Of a stretch of DNA of 64,000 bases, positions 25,999-34,656 are shown piece after piece. Under the pieces are notes generated by a model that had not been told where the DNA came from, ran no database searches, and worked only from the letters and a program-made list of their open reading frames with translations. Within the stretch, counting starts at the first letter, position 1; every line of letters starts with the position of its first letter. The stretch is from positions 23,782 to 87,781 of the forward strand of contig NZ_FOQF01000013.1 in assembly GCF_900113655.1 (NCBI RefSeq). The letters run 5' to 3'. Source of the stretch: Pseudobutyrivibrio sp. OR37 (lineage in GTDB: Bacteria; Bacillota; Clostridia; Lachnospirales; Lachnospiraceae). Both the position numbers and the translations under genes were made by a program.

Positions 25999-28179
25999 TT
26001 ATTCTTCTGCATCTTCTTCACTTTCTTCTATTTCAGGTTCCTCTTCCACGTAATTAGGATCGTAAACCTTATATTCGTTTGACTCCCTAAATACTGTGTT
26101 AGAGCTTCCCATCTGACATACCTCAATGGTGTCCCCATTAGCTACATCAGAAATGTTTATTGAAAGTACCTGGCCACTTTCGTATTTTGTAGGCACCTGT
26201 TCGCCGTTTACAAATACTTTAGACCATTTGGTGAATTCATCACCGTATATGTGCAGCCTTCCATTAAAGAAGTATGCGCTATCAATTACAACATCATTTA
26301 CGCCCATCACAAGGTCTGATGGCTCGTACTTAGTACCGTCCTCATAAGTATATCTATCTCCGTATAGGATATCATACTGAAGCATTTTAAGATTGTTCAT
26401 ATAGTCGCTAGAACCATATTTCTTACCCTCTGCCATAGCTGTCTGGTGGTAAGCGTTTATATTACCATTATGTACATCCAGGCGATTTAAAAACTCTGAT
26501 ACAAGCTGATATGCAGCTAAATCCTCATCCACCTTTTCCATACCGAAGTTGTTCCAGGTGAAGTATTTTGTCTTGTAAAGATCACCAGTAGCTACCTCGC
26601 TATCTGTAAGTCCCATTGTAGGAAGGTGATCACCAAACATGATTACAAGTGTATCCTCGCCTCTTGCATCAAGTGCTTCGATGTATTTCTTAACAAAATC
26701 GTCTACGTTGTAGATACGATTAATGTAATAGCTCCAAGCATTCTGCTCTTCTTCTGTCTTACCCTTTGCATTAACCTTGATGACTGGGTCCTCTTCTACA
26801 GGATAAGTAGGATAAGCGCCGTGGCCCTCAACTGTGATAGTGTACACAAAATCAGGATTATCATCTGAATCCATAGCATCTACAGTGGCATCGATTAGGA
26901 TGTCGTCTGTAGGCCAGTTGCCAAGTGGTGTGTAATCTGTAATATCCAAAAGCTCTTTAGATGTAAAGGTATCAAAGCCCATCATTGAAAAGGCGTTGGC
27001 ACGTGAATAGAAATTACCACCATTATTGTGAACTACGTGAGTGCTATAGCCATTGTCGGAAAGAACATCGGCGTAGCTTTCGCAATCTGTTTCCTTGATG
27101 ATGGTCTTCTGTGGATACTCACCTGGTCCAAAGAAGCTACAGCTCATACCTGTAAGCACCTCAAACTCAGAATTACATGTACCAGCTCCAACTACAGGCA
27201 CGATACAGTGACCTGTTGAATAATTCTGCTCCAACGAATGGATGAATGGGATTGGATCCTCGCTTGTCTCCAAAAACTCTGATTCAGATACATCGTAGAA
27301 GGATTCCAGCAACATAACTACGATGTTAGGCTGTGACTTATCCTCCGATGGAATCTCGATAGTGTTTACATAGGAAGCATCCTTCTCTATGATATCGTCA
27401 ATCTTATTCTTTGAATATCCAAATGGTCTGTTCATTCCTCTATCAAGGACTGATGTTGAAAAGCCATACAAATATCCGTAATCCAAATATCCCTGAGCAA
27501 GATTGCCGAAGTAGGATGTCATGATACCTGACTGTCTAAGCAATATTGTTGATGGATAGAGAGATATGAACAATGCTGCTACTAATATAAGCCTCTGCCA
27601 AAATGGCTTTGGATTGGCCTTCTTAGGACCCTTTGCCATGTAAATAGACATTAATATAATGTAAATAACAAGCGCAATGACCGCTATCATGGCTTCCTGT
27701 GCAGAGAAGTAATTAGAATCCTGCATTGTAAGCAAATCGCCAATCATGTAGAGGTCGGTGTAACCGAATGGTGAAACACGATTCAACAGAATGATGCAAT
27801 TTATAATACCAAGTATTATAAAGAACATACTGACGAATACTCGCCACCAGCCTCGCCTTTTGCTAAGAAAGACAATTGATAATGCAACAAACACGCAATA
27901 TGAATTAAATAGGTAAGGACCTGTGTGGTCTACCACGAATCCGCAGGCTGCTGCAAATGAGTGTCTGGACATCCATTCCATAACAAATATTATGAGTAAA
28001 GCAAGTGGTATGTGCATTGGGAAGGCGTAGTCGCTCCAAAGCATCATCCATGTCTTGTGTAACTTGCTATTAAGATAGCCCTGCACCAACTTGGAATTAC
28101 CAAATTTTACAAAAGGTATTTTTATAACTTTCCCCAACCAGCTAAAGCCGGTTTTGATTTTCGTTAATAATTTTTTCAT
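25999..28179 (-). CDS. LTA synthase/phosphoglycerol transferase-family membrane sulfatase
   Basis: Membrane enzyme expected to polymerise or transfer glycerol phosphate (lipoteichoic acid or glycan decoration). About five membrane helices in residues 45-215 are followed by an extracellular sulfatase-fold domain (about 270-600). Catalytic features: VVMLLESFYD with metal-binding Glu, nucleophile Thr near residue 331 in GAGTCNSEFEVLTG, FGDHLPTMG near 513. A beta-rich C-terminal extension (about 620-705) and an acidic tail (EEEPEIEESEEDAEE) go beyond the classic LtaS length of about 650. GGAGGATTC precedes ATG. Confidence 0.9.
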   Translation of the reverse strand: MKKLLTKIKTGFSWLGKVIKIPFVKFGNSKLVQGYLNSKLHKTWMMLWSDYAFPMHIPLALLIIFVMEWMSRHSFAAACGFVVDHTGPYLFNSYCVFVALSIVFLSKRRGWWRVFVSMFFIILGIINCIILLNRVSPFGYTDLYMIGDLLTMQDSNYFSAQEAMIAVIALVIYIILMSIYMAKGPKKANPKPFWQRLILVAALFISLYPSTILLRQSGIMTSYFGNLAQGYLDYGYLYGFSTSVLDRGMNRPFGYSKNKIDDIIEKDASYVNTIEIPSEDKSQPNIVVMLLESFYDVSESEFLETSEDPIPFIHSLEQNYSTGHCIVPVVGAGTCNSEFEVLTGMSCSFFGPGEYPQKTIIKETDCESYADVLSDNGYSTHVVHNNGGNFYSRANAFSMMGFDTFTSKELLDITDYTPLGNWPTDDILIDATVDAMDSDDNPDFVYTITVEGHGAYPTYPVEEDPVIKVNAKGKTEEEQNAWSYYINRIYNVDDFVKKYIEALDARGEDTLVIMFGDHLPTMGLTDSEVATGDLYKTKYFTWNNFGMEKVDEDLAAYQLVSEFLNRLDVHNGNINAYHQTAMAEGKKYGSSDYMNNLKMLQYDILYGDRYTYEDGTKYEPSDLVMGVNDVVIDSAYFFNGRLHIYGDEFTKWSKVFVNGEQVPTKYESGQVLSINISDVANGDTIEVCQMGSSNTVFRESNEYKVYDPNYVEEEPEIEESEEDAEE

Positions 28180-28266
28180 GAATCCTCCGTAAAACCTAAG
28201 ACAGTATGAAAAAATAGTGTTACAATAAAATTTACTCCGATTTAATAAATATCGAAAGTCTAACGG

Positions 28267-28295
28267 ATTATAACACTTTATTTTTTAATAAGCAA
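28267..28295 (-). promoter_or_regulatory. Promoter of the LTA-synthase gene
   Basis: On the minus strand TTGCTT (28290-28295), 17 bp, then extended -10 TGTTATAAT with TATAAT at 28267-28272. About 90 bp upstream of the start codon. Confidence 0.65.
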
Positions 28296-28309
28296 GAAAG
28301 CGAGATTAT

Positions 28310-30859
28310 ATGAAATTACAGTTCTATAAAAAAGGCATACCTACCAAAATTATCAAAAGATCTGGCATTTTATTTGCCATTTTTATCTGTGCCGTAATCT
28401 TCTTTGAAATAATCACAAACATTACTGAAACAAAGGAGGTTACCAAGCTAGCCAAGCCTTCCCTTCCTATTGTTTCTGTTAATTATCTGCAGGATGCTTC
28501 CAGTCAGCTTCACGGCTATGTTTCAAAAATGGACCCAGCTTACATGCGTGATGCCATAATCCCACTGGATGCCAATCGTACAGTTTCATTATCTATAGAC
28601 GCCAAAAAATACGATATAGATAATGTTTCCTATGAAATACGCTCACTTGATACTCAGCGAAACATCTCCAACAACGATTTAGATTACACCACCGAAGATG
28701 GCATAATCACAGCCAGCTTCCAGGCGGAAAATCTTATCGAAAAGAATGAAGAGTATCTTCTTATCATTACTCTCACCAGTGGAGACAAGGAAATCTACTA
28801 TTACACCCGTATAATGCAGCCAGACGGATGCCACGAGGAAGAGATACTTGATTTCGCCCAGTATTTCCATAATACAGCCCTTTCAGAGGACGCTACAGAC
28901 CTTGCTACCTATATCGAGCCAAAATCTACTGAAAGCAATGATTTGAACCATGTAACCATTAATTCAAATCTATCTCAGGTTTCCTACGGTACCTTTGACG
29001 GACAGCAGGTAGGTGATTGCAACATCGCCCTCACCGATATCAGTACCAATTACGTAAGCCTTACTCTTTCCTATGTGTTATCAAGAGACAATTTTGATAA
29101 GAAGGAATATTATTCTTGCTCAGAAGACTTCCGTATTCGCTACACCTCCGATAGAATTTATCTGCTGGCCTACGACAGAACCATGAATCAGATTTTGGAT
29201 GCCAATTCTGTGGATTTTGCCGATAATGTGCTATCAATCGGCATTACCAATCCTGATTTACAGTATCTTTCAAACGAAACAGGTACTATTGTTTCCTTCG
29301 TTCAGAACGGCTCACTTTACGAATACAATCAGACAGACCGCAAGATTAAGCAGATTTTCAGCTTTATTGATGATGCCACTGATATCCGTTCCGTTTACGA
29401 CCAGCATCAGATTCTTCTATTAAATATAGATGAAAGCGGAACCATGGATTACGTCGTATACGGATACATGAATTCAGGCAGTCACGAAGGCGAATGCGGT
29501 ATCAATTTGTTCCACTATGATGCCATCGAGGATACCTCTACCGAGCAGGTTTTCATCACCTCTACAAGCTCTTACCAGATTTTGAACGCCAACTTCTCAG
29601 AGCTTTTGTATGAAACAGCGGATAACGATTTCTACATCATGGTCAACGGCACACTCCTTTACATGTCTCTAAACGAGCTGACCACCAAGGAGCTTATGAC
29701 AGGCCTGGATGATGCTAAATATGCTGTGTCCGGCTCCCGCAGATATTTCGCCTGGATGGATGAGGAAAACATGTCCGATACCATTCATATCATGGATTTG
29801 GAGACTGGCTCTTCCTTCGATATTACAGCAGGCAACGGACAGCTTCTAAAGCCACTTGAATTTTTGGATGATGATTTAATATACGGTACTCTAAATAAAA
29901 ACGATATTACTACTGACGGTGCAGGCTCTACTATTTACCCTATGTACAAGCTCACCATTGCCGATGTTTCTCAGGGTAACAGTCGCGAGCTTATGACCTA
30001 CCAGAAGCGTGGTTACTATATTACTGATACTTCAATCGATTCCTACACTATTTACCTGGAAAGAATCCAGATTGGTCAGGATGGCATTATTACTGCTGCA
30101 GACCCTGATACCATCAAAAATAGCGCCGGAGAACAGAACAAGGCTGTTGATATAGCCCTTGCTACAGATGATGTTAAACAGCAGATTGTAACCCTTACAA
30201 TGGCACCTTTAGCTGAAGACGAAAAGCTGGGCCGAATCGATTATGATATTACAGGACTTGTGCTAGCTGATGCAGGCAGAAACATCTCTGTATCTTCAGC
30301 AAGCAGCTCAACTCAGTACTATGTATATGTTGGAAATAAGGTTGCCATCGCAACAGACGATTTACTATCTGCAATTACCCTTGCAGATGAAGAAATGGGA
30401 ATAGTATTAGATAATACCCCTAAATATATATGGAAACGAGGCCGTAAGGCTTATCAGAATTCAATTTCAGATATTGCTGTAGGCTCAAGCGATTCCGAGG
30501 CTTCAGGCTCTGCCAAGGCACTATCGGCAATGCTTGTAAATGCTGGGGAAAATGTGCAGGTTCACACACTATTAGAATCTGGAGAAACACCTATCTCCAT
30601 CCTAAGAAAGACTCTTAAGGATTATGATATTTTAGATTTAACTGGTGCCAGCCTTACACAGGTGCTATATTACGTAAACCAGGGCATCCCGGTATATGCT
30701 TACACTGGTGAAGACACTGCAGTGCTCATCGTAGGATATGATGCTTCATCTATCTCCTACTTCAATCCTACTACCAGCTCTGTCGGTAAAATGGGCATCA
30801 CCGAAGCCACTGAATATTTCTCAACCTTCGGAAACGTATTTGTATCTTATATCAAATAA
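28310..30859 (+). CDS. Large single-pass membrane protein with C-terminal C39-peptidase-like domain lacking the catalytic Cys
   Basis: An 849-residue protein: a short basic N terminus, one membrane helix (about residues 19-37), a long extracytoplasmic region of beta-rich, WD/propeller-like text (about 230-600, with LYEYNQTDRKIKQIF and similar strands), and a C-terminal domain of about 110 residues resembling papain-like C39 peptidases (VLYYVNQGIPVYAY, AVLIVGYD, FNPTT). Where a catalytic Cys is expected the helix reads GSAKALSAMLVNAG, and the His before AVLIVGYD is Thr, so it is probably a binding module rather than an enzyme. The ribosome site is weak. Divergent from LTA synthase, suggesting a cell-envelope role. 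The family was not identified. Confidence 0.6.
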   Translation: MKLQFYKKGIPTKIIKRSGILFAIFICAVIFFEIITNITETKEVTKLAKPSLPIVSVNYLQDASSQLHGYVSKMDPAYMRDAIIPLDANRTVSLSIDAKKYDIDNVSYEIRSLDTQRNISNNDLDYTTEDGIITASFQAENLIEKNEEYLLIITLTSGDKEIYYYTRIMQPDGCHEEEILDFAQYFHNTALSEDATDLATYIEPKSTESNDLNHVTINSNLSQVSYGTFDGQQVGDCNIALTDISTNYVSLTLSYVLSRDNFDKKEYYSCSEDFRIRYTSDRIYLLAYDRTMNQILDANSVDFADNVLSIGITNPDLQYLSNETGTIVSFVQNGSLYEYNQTDRKIKQIFSFIDDATDIRSVYDQHQILLLNIDESGTMDYVVYGYMNSGSHEGECGINLFHYDAIEDTSTEQVFITSTSSYQILNANFSELLYETADNDFYIMVNGTLLYMSLNELTTKELMTGLDDAKYAVSGSRRYFAWMDEENMSDTIHIMDLETGSSFDITAGNGQLLKPLEFLDDDLIYGTLNKNDITTDGAGSTIYPMYKLTIADVSQGNSRELMTYQKRGYYITDTSIDSYTIYLERIQIGQDGIITAADPDTIKNSAGEQNKAVDIALATDDVKQQIVTLTMAPLAEDEKLGRIDYDITGLVLADAGRNISVSSASSSTQYYVYVGNKVAIATDDLLSAITLADEEMGIVLDNTPKYIWKRGRKAYQNSISDIAVGSSDSEASGSAKALSAMLVNAGENVQVHTLLESGETPISILRKTLKDYDILDLTGASLTQVLYYVNQGIPVYAYTGEDTAVLIVGYDASSISYFNPTTSSVGKMGITEATEYFSTFGNVFVSYIK

Positions 30860-30867
30860 TTTAGTCC

Positions 30868-30948
30868 GTAAGTTACATTAACAAGCTTAATAATTCCACG
30901 CTCATAGATTATTCGCTTAGGAATCATTAAAGCTTGTTAATTACTTAC
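30868..30948. repeat. Long imperfect inverted repeat between convergent genes
   Basis: Arms 30868-30897 and 30920-30948 share GTAAGT, a perfect 12-bp core ATTAACAAGCTT and AAT(A/G)ATTCC, around a 22-base loop. There is no T-run, so it is not a standard intrinsic terminator, though it lies where transcription from both sides must end. Confidence 0.7.
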
Positions 30949-30952
30949 TCAT

Positions 30953-31603
30953 CTAAAGGCTATAGATAAATAATAATATTGCTACATAATAAGTCGCGAG
31001 GTTCAGGTAGTGGACCCCGCGCTTATTTTTTATATGACTAAAATGATAGAAATATAAAAATAATATTGTGAAATCACTGATTAAAAACAGCACACCTGCT
31101 CTTCCAAGCCATGGCAGCCCGTTCAAGCCACATTCTACGGCCTTTAAGGTCATTGTAGATACAAAATAGCAATAGATAAGGCATGGAACAAATAGGGAGC
31201 CCATGTGCAAATGACACCAATGCCTCATACCTACTAATATGAGACATGGTACTATTGGGAAGATATACACCATGGCGCTGGTTTTATCGCTAATTCTGCA
31301 CATATAATTAAGGAAACCCACATGTCCCAACATAAACGCTATGATTCCAAGAACCATAAACTGCTTTCTAAGATAGGTATTATACAAGCCCATCAGAATA
31401 TCTCCCACAAAGCATGCTAAAAGGGCCCATATCAGAAGTCCCAGCTTTTCACTGTAGTAATAATTCAAAAAGAAAATCACCAAAAAGGAGATGCTACACA
31501 CCACCTTTAGAGGGACGTAGTATCTCCTTGAATATCTATTATCACATACAGCAAATAATGCAATTATAAGTGCTACATAAATAATAGTTTCTGCTATAAT
31601 CAT
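30953..31603 (-). CDS. YhhN-family (lysoplasmalogenase-like) membrane protein
   Basis: A 216-residue protein that is almost entirely membrane helix (seven or eight segments). Family-like marks: CFVGDILMGLY, LGIIAFMLGHVGFL and GVLFLISDFTILFLYFYHF, matching the LGDxLLM, FLxGHxxY and LFxxSDxxLA motifs of YhhN/TMEM86 proteins. Relatives include alkenyl ether-lipid hydrolases, which would suit plasmalogen-containing clostridia, but activity is unproven for bacterial members. It lies 12 bp downstream of the anchored surface protein and is the last gene of that operon. Confidence 0.75.
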   Translation of the reverse strand: MIIAETIIYVALIIALFAVCDNRYSRRYYVPLKVVCSISFLVIFFLNYYYSEKLGLLIWALLACFVGDILMGLYNTYLRKQFMVLGIIAFMLGHVGFLNYMCRISDKTSAMVYIFPIVPCLILVGMRHWCHLHMGSLFVPCLIYCYFVSTMTLKAVECGLNGLPWLGRAGVLFLISDFTILFLYFYHFSHIKNKRGVHYLNLATYYVAILLFIYSL

Positions 31604-31615
31604 TTTTCCACCTGA

Positions 31616-33289
31616 CTATTCGTCATCGTTCCTCCCTGATATTATTGCTTCAAGCTTTCTCTGATTACCTAAAAGGATAGCACCTGCACCTAGCATAAAG
31701 ATAGCAAGGCAAAGAAGATATCTGCTATCAAAGCCATCCGCTGTTTTTGGTGTTGTATCCTTTACGTGACCAGCTGAAATAGAGCCATCACTGCTTACTT
31801 TATAGGTAACTGTAGTTGTTGTCTTGCCCTCTGTTACCCTAAGAATTGTCTCTGCATATCCATCCACATACTCAAATCTGACTATATGGTCGCCAATGGA
31901 AAACAGCTTAACAAATCCTCCTGTAAAAGTAAGGATAGTGGAACCAGAAGCAATGGTATATCTATTTGGATCTATTCTAACCTGATCCACGAAAATACCT
32001 GTAAGCTTGCTAACTTCGCCGTTGCAAACAATCTTGACTGGTCCATTCTCTCTAACTATTGTCTGATTAGCTCCCTCAATAACCTGGTATTTAGCCATAA
32101 GTGATGAATCAATCTCACTCTTTAATACTGGCTGATTACCTGTTACTGCTGGTGTTGCTGAAGCACTGCTACTACTGCTACCGCCTTCAGTATTTCCTCC
32201 AGGTGTTGGTGCAGGAGTAGAGCCTGTTGCCTTATATTTGAAGGTTACATTCTGAGTTGCTGCACTTGTAACCTCATATTTTGTAGTATCACCAAATACC
32301 TTGTAACCATTATGTGTTACAGGAATTATTATTATACCTACCTTGTAATGATTAGCTTGACCCACATTAGTCGAAACCTTTGTCACGCCCTTGCTGTCGT
32401 AGAATTCCTCTGTGATAGTTACCAAAGGATCACTTGAGCTTGCCTGCTCAACAAAGGTAAATGTGTAGGTCTTGTCTGTGACAACTGGTGCCTTCTCATC
32501 CCATTTGTAGGTGATGTCGTTTTCGTCTGTCAGCACTGTTAAAACTGGAGCTGTTGGAACTGCTGTTGTTGTTCCTCCATCAATAGTGCCACTAGTTTCA
32601 CCACTTGCTTTTATTAATCTATATTGAAGTGCATAAGTCTCGGTAGGAGTTGGGGTAGGTGGATTTATATCTGACTCTGAATAATAAATGGTAATATGTC
32701 TGGTTTCTGTCTCTCTTGCAAGGAAAAACTGGGAAACTACTGATTGCTCCTGACTTGTGGATCCTAAGCAGTAAACCACTGTATTATTAGCTGGCCATTT
32801 ATTTGCCTGTGTACCAAATGATGTAATCTGGTCTCCACCTCTTGAACCTGCAAAACGAAGAACGTTTACACTACTTTCACTGAAAGCATCCTGAGCAATT
32901 CTTGTTACAGTTTCAGGCACTGTAAAATCCTCACCTGCTCCTGCTGGAACCTTCTTTAAGGTAGCTCCTCCATCTTCATATTCTGCTTCTGTACTATCGG
33001 AAGCATCTGCTTTAACTATTGGCTGCTGAACAGCTTCCTCTACTACTGGCTCAGAAGGTGTCTCTACAGCCTCTTGTATCTCTTCCTCAAGTATTTCTCT
33101 TTCAGGCTCTAAATTCTCCTCAATCACCTCAGCCCCTGGAACTGGTTCAGCGGCAATTTCCTGCAAAACAGGCTCTTCCTCTAAATCTGCCTCAGAGGTA
33201 GAACTGCCATAGAACATGACTCCTGTGAGAATAATAGATGCGCTAATAAGAATACATCCTGTCTTTTTTAAAAATCCCTTTTTCACCAT
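31616..33289 (-). CDS. Cell-wall-anchored surface protein with PKTAD-type sorting signal
   Basis: A 557-residue secreted protein. Signal peptide (KKGFLKKTGCILISASIILT), an acidic Pro/Glu-rich linker, a short BspA/LRR5-like stretch (VPETVTRIAQDAFSESSVNVLRF), a MucBP-like strand region, a Ser-rich spacer (GGSSSSSASA) and a beta domain. The C terminus reads TPKTADGF (about 513-520), a hydrophobic segment and a charged tail GNQRKLEAIISGRNDDE, the layout of a sortase substrate with PKTAD in place of LPXTG. ATG at 33289 is chosen since an ATG 26 codons earlier lies inside the sortase gene without a ribosome site. Directly downstream of the sortase, its likely anchoring enzyme. Confidence 0.8.
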   Translation of the reverse strand: MVKKGFLKKTGCILISASIILTGVMFYGSSTSEADLEEEPVLQEIAAEPVPGAEVIEENLEPEREILEEEIQEAVETPSEPVVEEAVQQPIVKADASDSTEAEYEDGGATLKKVPAGAGEDFTVPETVTRIAQDAFSESSVNVLRFAGSRGGDQITSFGTQANKWPANNTVVYCLGSTSQEQSVVSQFFLARETETRHITIYYSESDINPPTPTPTETYALQYRLIKASGETSGTIDGGTTTAVPTAPVLTVLTDENDITYKWDEKAPVVTDKTYTFTFVEQASSSDPLVTITEEFYDSKGVTKVSTNVGQANHYKVGIIIIPVTHNGYKVFGDTTKYEVTSAATQNVTFKYKATGSTPAPTPGGNTEGGSSSSSASATPAVTGNQPVLKSEIDSSLMAKYQVIEGANQTIVRENGPVKIVCNGEVSKLTGIFVDQVRIDPNRYTIASGSTILTFTGGFVKLFSIGDHIVRFEYVDGYAETILRVTEGKTTTTVTYKVSSDGSISAGHVKDTTPKTADGFDSRYLLCLAIFMLGAGAILLGNQRKLEAIISGRNDDE

Positions 33290-33329
33290 AGCTTTCACCC
33301 TTAACCCAAGTTTATAGACGCTAGTGTTG

Positions 33330-34508
33330 TTATCTGACTCTCTTGGCCACAACAAACATTCGTCCATCCTCGGTGTAGGTGTTGCAAGTACTGAGAGTCA
33401 GTATCTTGTCAGTCGCACTTATGTCGATTGTCTCGTCATAAACTGATAAACTTTGGATATTGTCTAGGAACTCCTGAAGCTCGCTGCCTGTTACTGCGTT
33501 GATGAAATTGTAGTATTTGTAGTTTTCATCGTCATCATAGCCTACCGCCGATAAGCCCACGCCTACAATTTCGTACTCCTGCTCTTCATATAGAGTTTTA
33601 AAGATTATCGTTTTATGCGACTGATAGTAATCCTCTTTCAAGAAACGCTTTAACCCACCAAACATTTCTCCAGAACGCATATTGTGTCCGTAAATGATGG
33701 TGTTTGTAGTAGGATTTACTATGTCACAACGATAATCAACGAATAAAGTACCTTTTGTACTATTCTTTCCATAGAAATCCCGTCTCAAATAATACTCTGG
33801 TTCGCTTACTGTCTGCATCACAGGGTAGTTGATGTCTGTATCTACTACCTCCAAAATCCCCACTAAATCAGGATTTTGCTGATATAAATCCACCAATTCA
33901 GGAAGAATATCACGGTCCTCTGGTGCATAATCCTTGTCCCAAGGACTCACAATCATATCCTCTGTTATCTCATTGGAATTTGCGGATTTATTAGACACTT
34001 CGTCCCCATTTGAGTTCTCTACAGAATCTATATCGTCATTTTCATTGTTAATATTAACGTTTTTTTGTGAATTATTAGTGTCCTGAGCGGACTTGACTTC
34101 TTGTTGAATTTTCGCCAATCGTCTGGTTTCCATTACCTCTTTGATTTCTACTGTGGCATATATACCAATAAGTAGAACTGCCATGGCAACAAAAACCACA
34201 CCAAGTCTTCTGGAGCTCTTGGCCTTTGTAGCAGCTTCCTCTATGATTTCTCTATCATCTAATAGTCCGGCAGATTTGTTTGCCACAATATCAGCAATAT
34301 GCTCTGTATACTGTGCCCCAATTGGACTGTTAAAAGTGATAATTCCATCGCGAATATCGTTATAAAGACGCAAAGCTACCTCTGGATCTTGGATATCAAG
34401 CTCCTCATTGATGCACTCTATTTTCTTTACGTCCTCTTGGGCTGCACGATATTCATAGTGGGTTTCAAATTCAAACCCTCCTATGATGAACCTTTTTTTC
34501 TCTGCCAT
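33330..34508 (-). CDS. Class B sortase with N-terminal cytoplasmic extension
   Basis: Transpeptidase that links surface proteins to peptidoglycan. Catalytic residues are visible: His in TIIYGHNMRSGEMFGG (near 275), Cys375 in LTLSTCNTY and Arg383 in DGRMFVV; the large helix-containing loop before Cys marks class B. At 392 residues it is much longer than SrtB (about 240). A soluble N-terminal part (residues 1-99, GGFEFETHYEYRAAQEDVKK) precedes the only membrane helix (100-120), followed by an Asn/Asp-rich linker. The extra part would lie in the cytoplasm. It overlaps no functional part of the downstream surface gene. AGAAGG precedes ATG. Confidence 0.88.
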   Translation of the reverse strand: MAEKKRFIIGGFEFETHYEYRAAQEDVKKIECINEELDIQDPEVALRLYNDIRDGIITFNSPIGAQYTEHIADIVANKSAGLLDDREIIEEAATKAKSSRRLGVVFVAMAVLLIGIYATVEIKEVMETRRLAKIQQEVKSAQDTNNSQKNVNINNENDDIDSVENSNGDEVSNKSANSNEITEDMIVSPWDKDYAPEDRDILPELVDLYQQNPDLVGILEVVDTDINYPVMQTVSEPEYYLRRDFYGKNSTKGTLFVDYRCDIVNPTTNTIIYGHNMRSGEMFGGLKRFLKEDYYQSHKTIIFKTLYEEQEYEIVGVGLSAVGYDDDENYKYYNFINAVTGSELQEFLDNIQSLSVYDETIDISATDKILTLSTCNTYTEDGRMFVVAKRVR

Positions 34509-34530
34509 ACATCAGTACCTTCTAAATAGA

Positions 34531-34559
34531 ATTCTACCTAAAAGCATTTGTTCTAGCAA
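34531..34559 (-). promoter_or_regulatory. Promoter of sortase-surface protein-YhhN operon
   Basis: On the minus strand TTGCTA (34554-34559), 17 bp, then TAGAAT (34531-34536), about 22 bp before the sortase ATG. With the terminator at 34603 it separates this operon from the giant gene. Confidence 0.6.
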
Positions 34560-34602
34560 TTCTCTTTATTTGAAAATATTGTGAACAATTAATTTTAACC
34601 GC

Positions 34603-34638
34603 AAAAGGGAGGCCAGGAGCTTTCGCTCTTAGCCTCCC
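34603..34638 (-). terminator. Rho-independent terminator of the giant surface gene
   Basis: Arms GGGAGGC (34607-34613) and GCCTCCC (34632-34638) plus inner GAGC/GCTC around TTTC. Minus-strand Ts follow (plus As at 34603-34606). About 20 bp after the stop codon. Confidence 0.8.
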
Positions 34639-34656
34639 AAATAATATGGCTTTTAA

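Noticed and set aside
28310..30859. Active C39 bacteriocin-processing peptidase
   Set aside because: Both catalytic Cys and His positions are replaced, and no ABC transporter domain or bacteriocin precursor is linked.
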